Assembly (NCBI GenBank): GCA_963082975.1
Contig: OY720344.1
Location: 78,046,053 to 78,110,052, forward strand
Source: Labia minor
Taxonomy: Eukaryota > Arthropoda > Insecta > Dermaptera > Spongiphoridae
DNA length: 64,000 nt
Direction: 5' to 3'
Part shown: positions 11,818-22,903 of the stretch, piece after piece
Layout: each line of letters begins with the position of its first letter
Numbering within the stretch: position 1 is the first letter of the stretch
Position numbers and translations under genes: made by a program
Notes under the pieces: model-generated
What the model saw: the letters and a program-made list of their open reading frames with translations, nothing else
Database searches by the model: none
Told to the model about the DNA's origin: nothing

Positions 11818-13439
11818 TATATGTAATATAATTTTAATGATAATTTTTAATTTTTTTTTTATTTAAATAGTATTTGTCATTCGGGATCTAGTTTATAGTA
11901 TACACAGATATATACATTTATACTTCAATATTCATCTAATTAATATATTTAAATTTAAATATATTTATTTTAAAATATATTTAAATTTAAAGAAATAATT
12001 TGTTTAATTATTATATTATCCAATTCACTGCTATCTGAAGAACTATGAACAAGAAATCAATAATATTAATAATTTATTTTTGATAAAATGAATCCCAATT
12101 TTTTATAGTTTATTGTTTTTAATTAATAATTTAATTGAAATTGTTGTAAATTATTTAAAAATTGTATTATTACGTTGCTCTTTATTATAATTATTTAATT
12201 GCTCTACGGGAAATTCTTCGTATTCTAGTACAATTAAATTGATAAGGATTTACTTGGTATCTGCTGTGCCCCTTGATCTGATCTCTATATTAACAGTGAG
12301 AAACTAGATAACAGTGGATAATTAATGATATTGTCTTTAGCTGCTAATCTACTATCCAACTCCAAATAATAATAATAATACTAATAATATATAGTCAGAA
12401 ACAGGAAACTGATAAATAATTTGAAATATTTATAGTTTCATTCAATATCGTATATTGAATATCGTATTGGTCAATATATTTGCACATATCATTTTATATT
12501 ATCGAAAATATATCTATAATAATACTAATAATATTAAATTAAATGTTGGTTAGCTAAATCACTTCACTCTTAAAACCGATCTCTTCAGTTGCGTGATTGA
12601 ATCGGTTGGTTTATTTTTTTAATTTTTGTTTTTTTTTTTGTTTTTTAACAAACAACACGATGTTTCCGGAGGTTGTTGATTTTTCTTTCTAATAAAGAAG
12701 CAGACGTTTGTTCGCAAGCGGATAATCGTTTTATGAAGACATCTTAATTTAAGGAAAATTAAAATTGGTGGGGTGCTGGACTTTTTTATAACTTCTCCTC
12801 CCTCCACTTTTCACTAAGTCACTTGCCCACCGGTCACTCTGCATCTTTCCTACCTTCAGTCCTCGGAAGTCGTTAATCGGTTAATATTCCTTTATAAATC
12901 TTTGTAGCCATGAATGTCATACTAATTGATAAACGAGTATGCCTTGGAGCGATTTTTCTGATATTGACACGCAAACACAAAAATCGCTTTCAATTTCTAT
13001 ATCCTTTATGGTTCAGATTATAACATATATTATACATATTTCTTAAAAAAATAATTAATACAAAATCGAGAATTTTATTTGAAATGTAGATAAATATTTT
13101 GAGATAAAGTTTAATTTTAAATAAAATTCTGAAATTGAAATTTCAACGGAAATTGGTATGTGTGTGTGTTAAGGCTGGAACCAGCCATGAGCAAAACAAA
13201 GGATACTATATATTTCAAAGGTTATAATAATGACATAATAATAATTAATAATAATAATAATAATAATAAATAAAATATTTTCATACAATAGATAGTATTA
13301 ACAATAAGATATGAAGTCCAATAAACAAATAATATTTAAACATTTAAATATAAAGTTAAAACTAATTGTAATTATGTGGTACCTAATAAATAATTCGATG
13401 GATTAATACAATAATATTTTAAAAATATGGTGAAATATT
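11818..13439. other. AT-rich intergenic sequence
   Basis: No gene recognised. An island at about 12540-12900 is less AT-biased and not repeated elsewhere in the window; open frames in it are short. An (ATA)n microsatellite lies at 13246-13270. Confidence 0.45.
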
Positions 13440-13660
13440 ATATCTATCTATCTCTGTGACTCTACGGAACTCGAAAGTTCTTGGCCCCAGCAACCACACC
13501 CCTCCAAGTATTCCTATTCTGAGCCACAACCTTCCAGTCCCTATCCTCTCCCATCTCTCTTACATCCTTTCCCACATTATCCACCCATCATGTCCTTGGT
13601 TTTCCAAGTGGACGTTTCCCACTCGGTCTCCCTACTAATATTTTGCCAAAGGGCACTATA
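13440..13660 (-). mobile_element. 5'-truncated LINE 3' tail, copy L1
   Basis: Minus strand encodes a degenerate LINE reverse-transcriptase C-terminus: GRPSGKRPLGKPRT, then a stop, then WVDNVGKDVREMGEDRDW and NTWRGVVAGAKNFRVP. The GRP-G-RPLGRPRTRW and VAQNR-WR pattern is the usual 3' end of many arthropod endonuclease/reverse-transcriptase LINEs. The element ends in AGATAGATAGATA, a short tandem 3' tail as in RTE-like LINEs. It is truncated at the 5' side (about 13660), as expected for incomplete target-primed reverse transcription. Not functional. Confidence 0.75.
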
Positions 13661-14842
13661 AGGTATATTATATGCATAGATAAAATATTTATACATGTAG
13701 TAGTGAAATTAATAATTTTTTAAAAGTAAAAGTAATAATAAATTTGTATTTATTGTATTATATGTTTGAAAATAAACTAAAATATGGTATTTATTTATTT
13801 ATTGAGCTAGTTATATATCTGCGCGCATCCATTTACATATTATCTCGAACGTGTTTAACAATAAGAAATTGGCATAACTCATAAACTGTCAATCAACCTT
13901 TAGTCTTAGAATTTATACTTGTCCCACATTTACATATCTCTGGGTCCAGGTCTTTGTAATTTTAATAATGCATTAATAATTTAATTTAATTAAAATTTAA
14001 TTTACTTTTACACTCAATTTTTTGTTTTATAAGCTTAATAAAAAATTGATTTTGCCTCCTTATCAAACATTTTTTTGTTTTTGAAAATTTTAATTTAATT
14101 TAATTATTTTTTAATTATATACTGAATAAGTTCAATTTAATTAGATCAATAATTTGTAAAAATTTAATAATTTTTCTTATTCATTTTTATTAGTATTTTT
14201 ATCGAGTTGTTGCATGATTTCTCTTGATTTTATGAAAATTTTTTATCATTACTTCTGTTTTAAAGATTTTATCTGATCTTTTGAAAGATTTTCCAATATG
14301 TTTCAAACTTCACTAGAATTTCTTCTATGTGCCTTCAGGCTAAAGGGTTTGATACTAGCTTTATTCTTGATTGCTACTCTTGTTTTTATTTTGTGATTGA
14401 AGACACTCGATCCTATTAGAGAGATATGTGAATAGATCGACAGCTACCCTCCGGGCTTTCTTAGGAAAGCAAACTTTATTTATAAAAAAATTATAAAAAT
14501 AATTCTTAAAATATAACAAATTAAATAAATTCAATTTTTTTATTTTGCTCTTCTTTTATTTTTTCAAATATCCAGCGTGCAATTTGACGCGAAATACTTA
14601 ATATTTAATAAAAACTCAGGTTAATTATACTTAATATTTAATATTTAATAAAAACTCAGGTTAATTATGCATCAACCTAATAGTTTGTGGTTCCGAATGG
14701 AACCTAAATTCAAATTAATTTGAATTACCGCCCTTAAATTAAGTAATTATAAATGTTAGTGTTAAGTAATTATGGAATTTATATCGAGAATTTTAAGTTA
14801 ATTTCATTTATAATTTTAAATATTTATTTTTATTGTAATAAA
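13661..14842. other. AT-rich intergenic sequence with a 50-bp tandem duplication
   Basis: No gene recognised. Between about 14597 and 14670 a unit containing TTAATATTTAATAAAAACTC plus AGGTTAATTA is present twice in tandem, about 50 bp apart. Confidence 0.5.
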
Positions 14843-15331
14843 TTAATAAGTTTGACCACCTTTCTCCCTTACCACCCCTAATGAGTGACATTCCCCACCC
14901 TTACATATCTCCATAAAAAAGCGGACCGAGCGCTCTGAAGAGCCCTTCTTATTTTTACCTCCCTTATTGTTGTTTTGCCTCCCTTGCCTCTTTGTTTGCC
15001 GTCTTTCGGCCCGTCCTCCGACGCCTTGCTCGGCAGTTTCGCTCGCATCTGGCCCGCTCAAATTTACAACTTGAACGCGGTGCAATTTGGGATCTTCGAC
15101 GCTGCTACAGAGAATTTAGCTGCCGGCCCTCTGCTTCCGAGTTTGTACCGAGAGGGCAAACCCATTGGTTCCTGGGGGGACCATATCTGCCTCGTTAGAT
15201 CCGTTGGAAATTCGAAGGGTTTCCAAAGCCACTTGATATCTGGATCAATTGGCAACCAATCTGCAGCAGGGCGATCATCCAAGACACGCGAGACGGCGAA
15301 TTCCCTTTCCCAATCCCCGTGGTCAAACTGA
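14843..15331. other. GC-richer coding-like island, unrecognised
   Basis: A sharply less AT-rich block (about 14930-15330) in AT-rich surroundings, open on both strands. Plus strand: an ATG frame of 118 codons (14975-15331). Minus strand: a frame containing DDRPAADWLPIDPDIKWLW and FEFPTDLTRQIWSPQEP, which extends upstream to DHGDWEREFAVSRVL right after a candidate splice acceptor (TTATCAG, near 15330), and an overlapping frame with a Lys/Arg-rich run NNNKGGKNKKGSSERS. The acidic Trp/Pro-rich minus-strand peptide looks more protein-like to me than the plus frame, but I do not recognise a family. It could be a captured host exon or a fragment of an unfamiliar transposable element. Confidence 0.35.
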
Positions 15332-16949
15332 TAAGTGCACTTATTCCCACCTTTGAACTATATTAAATATTATATTTAAGTTGTTATATATATATATATT
15401 TAGATTCTTCTAAATATAGTTAATCTTTTTTACATTTAAATAAATTTGTTATTAAAATATCGTTAAAATTTGATTACAGTTTTATTTATCCCGAATCTTT
15501 AATATCTTAAAAAGACCTTTTTATACAGTCCACCCAATTTTCAAGGTGCGATAGAAGTGAAGAGGTATCTATCGTATTTTTATTAATCCCTCTTTTTAGC
15601 CTTTCGAGCAAAATTAAATAGATATTAAGGATTCATCCCATTCCATTTCATCCCACTTTCGATTTTTCAGGAACAAAAGTTTTCTTTAATTATTTAGGCC
15701 TTACAAGCCGTTGGTAGATGTATCAAGCGGATACAGTTTGAATGCATATAATTTGACCTGCTCCAATCTCTATTCTTGATAAACTCATTAATAATCAATA
15801 ATAATAAGTGCCGAAATATGTGTTTACTTAGAAAGTTAATTTGACTTTTGGGTTTTAATTGTAATTTATTAATAAAATTTTACCTACATTGTTAAGATTT
15901 GTGGGTATTTATAAATAAATAATTTATCAATTCAGGTGATTCAATCGAATCGGAATTTCAATTAAAGGGAAATACAGAGACACAAGGTAAGTAAAGTTTT
16001 ACATATGATCTAAGACTCTGAGAGAACATATCTTGCTAAATAACTAATTTTTAAGAAAATATATGATAAACAAACTGTATAAAACTCATTTAAAGATTTA
16101 AATGTTTGAATAATTACAATGATTTAATGATAATAATAATAATAATAATAATAATTGAAAATTCTATTTCCTAAACAAATCCAACAATATATAACTTGAT
16201 CATTAATTAAGTTTTGATATATGAACTTCTTATAAACCGGTGGCAATAAATTTGTTTGTTTACATTCTTGTTATTACATCTGAAATAATGTTATTTTATA
16301 CTCTTGCTTGTGTTTATTTTTTAATTTATTAATCCTTCACTATTAATTGCTAATTGTAATTTTTCATCGATATTAATAATTCGAAGTTACAATGGTAGTT
16401 TGGAGTAGAAGATTAATTTTTTTCTGTGTCGACGATCGAGACTGATAAGAAACGAGCGTTTTTATGGCCACACTTTCGTGCAGTTCAGACAGCAGGTGGC
16501 CCACTCCACTCGCTTCTTGCATTTGCTTTATTGCCCATAGCCGATTAATTAATCGAAGAGAAAGATTATTTAACTCTCCGAGCCACTATCATTCACACAC
16601 AAACACAAACACACACACACACATCTTCAATAATTCTACTTTGATTGATATGTATAAGTATACTTTTCCTTTTCAGATATGTAACCAATAAAAGAAAAAA
16701 AAACATTTGAGAAAGTTTCTTTTATTCATTTATCCTGCTCTATAGTTTTTGTCTAGATTTTTTCAACTGCCACCTCCATCCAATTCCTATCCCCTACTAA
16801 TTCTCTAATAAATTTAAAAGGTTTATAGCTGGTATAAAATAATTTTAATCAATAATTGTCAAATAAACTTTAGCTTTTTTGTAGTGAGGAGAGGGAGAAA
16901 TATATTAAATTTAAATTTCAGAATTTTCAAAATTTCGTTATTTTTTAAA
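15332..16949. other. AT-rich sequence with a possible regulatory island
   Basis: No gene recognised. The stretch 16430-16610 is less AT-rich and carries TTTATGGCC, CAGGTGG (E-box/Snail-type) and the palindromic GATTAATTAATCG, followed by a CA-rich microsatellite near 16592-16624. An (AAT)n array lies at 16130-16155. Regulatory function is only a suggestion. Confidence 0.3.
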
Positions 16950-17605
16950 TACGACGTGTGGCCATTTAATAACCGGACTGAAATCATAACGCTTTTTATT
17001 CGTCACCAATTACAGCAGAATTTTTATCACCCCTTGGCGATCCCTACACCGCTTCATACGACGTTTCCATTGTAGAAAGCAGTGCTGGAAGTCCTCTTCT
17101 GCTAGCTGGTTGAGAACCTACGTCGCTTTTGCTTTAACCGCTTCCACACTTTAAAATCGTGTTCCCTGACTTGACTTGACCTTGGGAAATAGAAAAAAGT
17201 TGCAGGGGCAAGATAAGATCAGGCGAATACGGTGAATGTTCCAACACGGTGATGCCGTATTTTGCGAGGAACGCTTTCATAGATAAGGTAGAATAGGATG
17301 GTGCATTGTCTTGGTGAAGGATCCAGAACCTGGTCTTCCACAAATCGGGTCATCGTCTTCTCACACGCTCACGCAGGGCCTTCAGAACCTTAGAGTTTAA
17401 CAAGAAACTTGAGGTTAACCCGTTGCTTTGTCTGATCACTTGGCATATTTCCTAAGCGCCACTAGTGCATCGACTAATTCAGTGAGCTGTTACAGTGAAA
17501 CTGAGCGACCTACCTTTTTCAGCGAGCTCTGGGTGGGTGAAGGAGCATCACACACAGTCATATTCAAACAAGTCGTGGCATTACTTAAATAACCACGCCT
17601 CGTAT
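16950..17605 (-). mobile_element. Mariner-type deletion derivative with both termini
   Basis: Both ends are visible: plus-strand left end TACGACGTGTGGCCATTTAA at 16950 and, at the right, the reverse complement of TACGAGGCGTGGTTATTTAA ending near 17605; these are imperfect inverted repeats ending in TA. The minus strand codes a transposase fragment with WILHQDNAPSYSTLSM and ITVLEHSPYSPDL, the second catalytic Asp region of mariner transposases, followed after a frameshift by a CNFFLFPKVK-like stretch and a degraded C-terminus. The N-terminal DNA-binding and first catalytic Asp regions are largely gone. At about 655 bp it is half the usual 1.3 kb. Cannot encode an active enzyme. Confidence 0.85.
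17134..17343 (-). pseudogene. Broken mariner transposase, catalytic-domain fragment
   Basis: About 70 codons in one frame. The HQDNAPS motif carries a conserved catalytic Asp and YSPDL marks the third-residue region. Directly after SPDL the frame breaks: the expected P-C-N-F-F-L-F continuation is present one frame over. The expected residue after APC in this enzyme class is Asp or Glu; here the shifted frame reads Asn. Inactive by truncation, frameshift and residue change. Confidence 0.8.
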
Positions 17606-18279
17606 AGTAAATCAAAGAAAATTATATGCATTTTTCTTTCTATAGTTTATGTGCTAGTTTCCCAATATATTTAATTCTAAGATATATTATTATTAAATTA
17701 TTAATATTTTGAATTCTCAATTATAAAAAACAATTTTTCTAATTAATAATTTTTTTATAAATCAAATATCTATTAGTATTTTTTTTAATTTTACGCAAAC
17801 AAATCAAAAATCATTTCCGAAAAGAAAAATGAAAAAAAATCAAAAAAATAATAAAATATAATTTAAAAATTGTTTTCCTTCCTTTCATTGATTATTTGAT
17901 AATTAATATTTATTTCGTAGAATATTAACATTTACAATAAATAATTTAATATATATATAAAAGGTGTAATATAATCTTATTATATAATAAAATAAACTAT
18001 GTTAATAAATATTCCTATAATATGTTAATAAACAAATAAAATTAAATTAAAACAAAATTAAATATCTGAATTCATAAATAGACAATGAATTTAAATAAAT
18101 AACTATAAAATAACGAATAACGAATAATAATGAAAATTTACAAAAATATAATATGCAATATAATCAAATATAGGTACACCATATATATAGTATATATATA
18201 AATAAATTTATATAAAACATGATTGTGATTATCTAAAAAAACATTTATTTTTCAACAAACAATTATTTATATTGTAAAA
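17606..18279. other. AT-rich sequence
   Basis: Extremely AT-rich, low complexity, no features recognised. Confidence 0.5.
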
Positions 18280-18519
18280 CAGTGGTTCTTATCCTTTTCG
18301 TAACTATGGAAAACTTGTTAGCTCAAAAATTTTTGACGAAATTATATTTGATTATTTAATTAAGAGCAAAAAAAGCATTATATATTAATTAATACTTTAT
18401 TTATATTTTTTATATATGATATTATAATATATATATATATTTATGATAATATATTTTTTCTGAATATCTAATTTTGACGGAACACTTTTGTTCCGGGGAA
18501 CACCGGTTAAGTATCACTG
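18280..18519. mobile_element. hAT MITE, 240 bp, perfect 8-bp target duplication
   Basis: The left end CAGTGGTTCTTATCC and the right end (read inverted) CAGTGATACTTAACC form hAT-type terminal inverted repeats. The element is flanked on both sides by TTGTAAAA (18272-18279 and 18520-18527), an exact 8-bp target-site duplication as expected for hAT transposases. The interior is AT-rich and non-coding. The intact duplication suggests fairly recent insertion. Confidence 0.88.
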
Positions 18520-19385
18520 TTGTAAAACAATCTCCTCTTTCTAACCACAGTCCCTTGTTCGCAGCGCATCCACAGATAGTTCATCCAACATGACTCTAAT
18601 TATAATTATTAATTATAATTTGATAATAATAAATTAAAATATTAAACAAGATATTTGAATAGTAAGAGGAAGGATTCGATTGGAGGTCTTGATCTCTTGA
18701 TTCTTAAATTTCAGATTAGTCAATTGATGAATCAATCAGTAATAAAGTTCCTATTCCCTTAAAGCGTTTTATGACATGAATCAAGGCTCCATGGAGGTCG
18801 AGACTCGCCGGTGGTCGTCTTCCTCTTTCTCAAGAAACTCTATTCCCCGAGCGATTCTAATTTTCCCCAAATTAAACTAAATTTATTATAATACTCAATA
18901 GAAAGTACATTCTTAAATATAAATAGATAATAAATATTTACTGATTATTAAATACTTAATACATTAACTTAGTATATTATATATATTTAGGGTGAACGTA
19001 CTAATACTTGGCCGCCTTAAGATAAATTTTCATAAAAAACTACTATTATTCTGTAACAAAAGTAGAATAACATCAAAACAAGTGCTAACATATTGTATAA
19101 CTATTTTTAATTATCACTATAACAGAATTATTTGATTAATGTACTTATATTTAAATATTTTTTTTTAATTTTTTTCTAAATCTATTTTTTGTTCTAGTAA
19201 TTGATCATCTTAAAATCTAAAGTTTTATTAATTGACCATATTTTGATTATTATTATTATCCTAAAATGGGTTTAAAATAAATAAATGGAATAAAATGCAC
19301 TAAGGATTGGTTTTATTAATATTTTATATATAGTGTATATATATATATATAATTTCTTATATTTTATTTTAATTATTCTTTATAT
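18520..19385. other. Unassigned sequence with a less AT-rich patch
   Basis: After the hAT element, two patches (about 18535-18600 and 18770-18860) are less AT-rich and unique in the window but lack convincing frames. The rest is AT-rich. Confidence 0.35.
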
Positions 19386-19580
19386 TTAAAATTCATATCG
19401 GGAATTAGTTAACATTTCTTGTTTTGCTAATTGTTCACTATTCCAATTGTAATTAAGGACGTCAGCAGTTTTCGGACATTTCCATAAATCTCCTGTATTC
19501 TCTATAAATGAAATCATGGCTTCTTCTTCAGTAAATTGTATGATTTTTTTCGAGAAAGTAATTTGTTTCACCCCCTTTGA
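19386..19580 (-). CDS. Unrecognised coding-like ORF, possible terminal exon or fragment
   Basis: A minus-strand frame of about 61 codons ending in TAA whose amino-acid make-up (IIQFTEEEAMISFIENTGDL, KCPKTADVL, NYNWNSEQLAK) looks more like real protein than the Phe/Ile/Asn runs typical of random frames here. There is no good ATG at the start: the frame enters from a GGGGG-containing stretch and has a stop a little further upstream, so if real it is an exon or a decayed fragment. I do not recognise a domain. Alternative: chance ORF. Confidence 0.25.
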   Translation of the reverse strand, partial: SKGVKQITFSKKIIQFTEEEAMISFIENTGDLWKCPKTADVLNYNWNSEQLAKQEMLTNSRYEF

Positions 19581-20213
19581 ACCACCCCCTTGAAATTGTT
19601 AATGTTCACATTAAGAAAATATTCTAATTGATTAATATAATTTGTAGCATCAACTATTCAATTGAACTTTTGGTTTGAAATTATTATTAAATAAAATATA
19701 ATATATTGAAAATAAAGTGAATCATCTTCTTTACCTTTTGCATAAGAAACTAACCTTACAATGCAATAACGCTAACCTTGTGTTTTAAAAGATTCACAAT
19801 TCTATTATAAATGCAGCGATCGGTCTATGTTTCATTGATAAGCAATTCAGAAGAAGCCTCTTCTTAATATTTATCGATATCTAGAGATTAATTTGAAATT
19901 AAAAAGCTTATTTTGGTCAAAAATCTATCAAATGGTCAATTACTGGCACAGTGGTCAACTACTGGTACTTTTACCCTATATATACAGGGTGGACCAAAAG
20001 TCCGATCACATTTCAAATGGTTATAAAAAATACAAAAAGAGATATGAGAGAAAATATGTTTATTTATTATAAAAGTACAAAAAACAGGGTTTTATTTTTT
20101 AAAAATAACGTCGTCCAAATCTGCCCCTTGTTTAGTTTGGCACCCCTGTAATCTAGTGCGGAAATTTTCCATCACCGCCCGACAAGTGTTTGGAGAAATG
20201 TTCTGAATTTCCT

Positions 20214-20258
20214 CGCGTATATTTATTTATTTTATTTATTTATAATCGCGTATATTTT
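20214..20258. repeat. 33-bp AT-rich insertion flanked by short direct repeats
   Basis: Inside the mariner copy, TTTATTTATTTTATTTATTT is bracketed by two copies of CGCGTATATTT. The insertion length is a multiple of three yet carries in-frame stops on the transposase strand. Confidence 0.7.
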
Positions 20259-20804
20259 CTTTTAATTCTTCAATAGACTGAGGGTTGATATTAAAAACTT
20301 TACTTTTGAGGTATCTCCAAAGGAAAAAGTCCATTGGTGACAAATCCGGGCTGCGGGGTGGCCAGTTAATGTCACCTCTTTTGGATATGACTTTTTGCCC
20401 AAAAATGTAGTCATTTGGCCTTAATTGCTGTACAATTTGAATTTTATACGGGTGTAAATGTAAATCCTTGTGAAGAATACCATTTAAAGATGTCCTGGAC
20501 ACATTTAAAACACTAGACCGCTTTCGAGTAGAGAGGCCAGGTTGTTCTCTAACAGATGCTCGTACGCGCTCTATGTTTACGGGCCCTCTCGACGTCCTGG
20601 TTGATTTAATAATGAACCCGTTTCCTCGCACTTCTGTACCCAATTTTTAATTGCACAAGTTGATGGAGCTTGATTTTTATTTCGTATGTTGTACTGTGTA
20701 CAAAATTTTCGTAGCGCTTCAGTCGCAGAATCGTTGTGATAGTACTCGCGTACGCAAAAGGCGCGTTCTGCTCCGCTGAACGACGCCATGGCACTGAATT
20801 CCAA
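20236..20804 (-). pseudogene. Deleted mariner transposase, N- and C-terminal parts
   Basis: Starts near 20804 with MASFSGAERAFCVREYY, a helix-turn-helix of insect mariner transposases; then, after a shift of frame near 20600, RTSRGPVNIERVRASV and NVSRTSLNGILHKDLHLHPY (second HTH and linker). After LRPND the sequence jumps to GDINWPPRSPDLSPMDFFLW, so the region with the first two catalytic Asp residues is deleted while the SPMD Asp remains. Near the C-terminus a 33-bp AT-rich insertion (about 20214-20258) flanked by CGCGTATA copies adds stop codons after KENIRDYK; beyond it the frame resumes with an NIREEIQNIS-like tail. Inactive. Confidence 0.88.
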
Positions 20805-20899
20805 CTAGCCGCTCTCGCGTTTAGCCTCGCTCCCTCCCTATCCTCCGTAATTCGAAGCAGCGCTCGATTCAAATGTTACCGGACTTTTGGTCCACCCTG

Positions 20900-22058
20900 T
20901 ATATAAACTTTTGGATTTTGAACTGATTACAAAAAAAAACAAACTAATAATATTTTTTAAAAATTATAAGTTTTTTTTAGAAATATTGGATATTTTCATT
21001 TAAGAGTGAAACGCATCACAAAACTTGATAGTACCTAATCTAAACAATCCAAATTTTTAATATTTCGATTTCTTATTTCAAGTCATCAATCGTCTTTGAT
21101 TATCATAACAGTTATACTTAAGGTTCTCTTAGAAAAATTACAACGGGGTTAAATTAAAACTATTGTACTGATCATACAATACCACTCCTTGTCGACTTGA
21201 TAGGTGTAATCCAATCATAGGATGTTTAAAAACCAGAGGTTGCTTTTTACTTTTTATTTATTAATTAAAATTAATTATTATTTAATCTAAATAAGTTTAT
21301 TATAATTACTTATTAAATATAATTATCAAATAATATTGTAAAAATAGATATTATTTCAGCAAACCCTACTAATAAATAATAACTGTTCTTCAGCAGTTTA
21401 GATTTATTAAAGTAGTGTTTTGTTTTGAATTTCTTGAAATTATGCTAATAAGTATTATATCTAACCCATCTTCTAACAATATCTTTACTTAAATTTTGTG
21501 TTAATCTGTTGTCTTTTCAGAGATCTGCTTTATCTTCTTCTCCTTCTCACTCTCTGTCTCGCTCTCTCTCTCTCTCTTTCAAGCTATTAAGTCTTTCAAA
21601 GTTGTTGTTGTTGTTAATAAAAGATAAAGTTTGTTCGGTTTTGCTCTTCTTCCCGCACTTCTCTCCTTCTCTTCTCTCTTCTGTTAAACTTCTCCAATTA
21701 CATGCATTAAAGTTTCTCTTCAAATAATCCTTTCTATTTTATGGATGTTGATTTGGATATGATCCATTTATTGATTTGTATTTTAGTAAAGTGTCGTTAT
21801 CGGATCGTGTTCCTAAACGTATTATTTTTACTATTTCCATTTTCCACCTCTCTTTATCTGTCTATTCCACCTGCTGTCGAAATCACTCTCTATCTTAATA
21901 TCATCTCAACTTTCAGAATAACTTTCTTTATTCTTTATTTGGACAGTTGAAATGAGAAAGAAATTTGAACAAAAAAATTTGCATAATCTACCATCTACTA
22001 TATGACGTGCAGAGGCGCAATAAAAATAATTCAAACATTTTGCATGCATATAATTAAG

Positions 22059-22092
<34 letters not shown>

Positions 22093-22566
22093 TTTATTTT
22101 ATTTAAATTACTTGATTGTATTTTTAATTTTCTAAAATAAAAATAAAATTACTTATATTTTCTTCTCTAATTATTTATTTACAAATTTAAATTGAATTCT
22201 AAGATTTTATATAGCTCAATTGAAATTTTAAAACGTTTTATTGCTTAAATATATAAAACATGTATAGCTATATAGATATAACTCTAGTATTTTTTTATTT
22301 CTGTCACTAAAACAAAATTATTAGTAAAAACAAAACTGAAATAAATTTAAAACACTAAAACTTTAACATTTTATTTTAAATTTCCTAATTGAAATTGAAA
22401 AATATCTAAAAAATCACTAAAAAAATAATGTACCAATGTTTAAATTATTGGAAGCCATCGGTCCGAGAAAATTCAGTATCAATTCTTTCCATTTCTTGCT
22501 TTATATAGCGTTTATTATATAGGTGCTAGCAAACATGTATACATCTGATTAGTCTAATTCTATCAT
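20900..22566. other. AT-rich sequence with TC-rich tract
   Basis: No gene recognised. The stretch 21530-21590 is a TC-rich microsatellite; plus-strand frames over it (21509-21727 and 21741-21950) are low-complexity Ser/Leu/Phe and not called. A (TA)n array lies at 22071-22089. Confidence 0.5.
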
Positions 22567-22903
22567 CAGTGGTTCCCAAAGTGATCTATATCGATCCCCA
22601 GGGGTCTATGGCAACCTGCCAGTGATTAAAAAATTTGGGCGTCCATGAAATGAAAAATGGGGGTCTACGATAGAGGATCTCAAGCCTATTTACTTACATT
22701 ATACTAACTCATAATTCAATATGGCTTTAAAAAAAAGTAATTTTTTTCCGATTTGGCTCTTAAACATTTTCGATTTTTCAATAAGACTCTAAAAAAAGGT
22801 AAAATTTTTTTACAAAAAATCGATTTCAGGTTTTAGGGGGTCTACTCAAAACCGAAAAACGTGGCAAGGGGTCTACGACACAAAAAAGTTTGGGAACCTA
22901 TCA
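22567..22903. mobile_element. hAT-type MITE
   Basis: Left end CAGTGGTTCCCAAAG and right end TTTGGGAACC are inverted repeats of a very widespread hAT type. Internal GGGGTCTA blocks occur near each end in inverted context (22609 and 22838, 22869). The last few bases of the right repeat are degraded (CCTA rather than CCACTG), so no exact target duplication can be read, although CTATCAT occurs at both flanks. Non-coding. Confidence 0.78.

Larger units (their letters stand above)
19985..20899 (-). mobile_element. Mariner-type deletion derivative with long TIRs and TA duplication
   Basis: Left end CAGGGTGGACCAAAAGTCCG and the right end as its exact reverse complement, extending imperfectly to about 30 bp; both sides are flanked by TA (TATATA on each side). 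The interior holds a minus-strand transposase missing its centre. At 915 bp it is shorter than a full 1.3-kb element of this arthropod mariner lineage. The clean termini suggest it could still have been moved by an enzyme supplied elsewhere. Confidence 0.92.

Noticed and set aside
13456..13638. Plus-strand ORF starting MTLRNSKVLGPSNH and its near-twin at 54176-54358
   Set aside because: Similarity of the two is because both are antisense to copies of the same LINE tail.
20236..20872. Overlapping minus-strand frame starting MNRALLRITEDREG
   Set aside because: Out-of-frame shadow of the mariner transposase N-terminus; not a separate gene.
21509..21727. Ser/Leu-rich plus-strand ORF
   Set aside because: Generated by a TC microsatellite (21540-21590).
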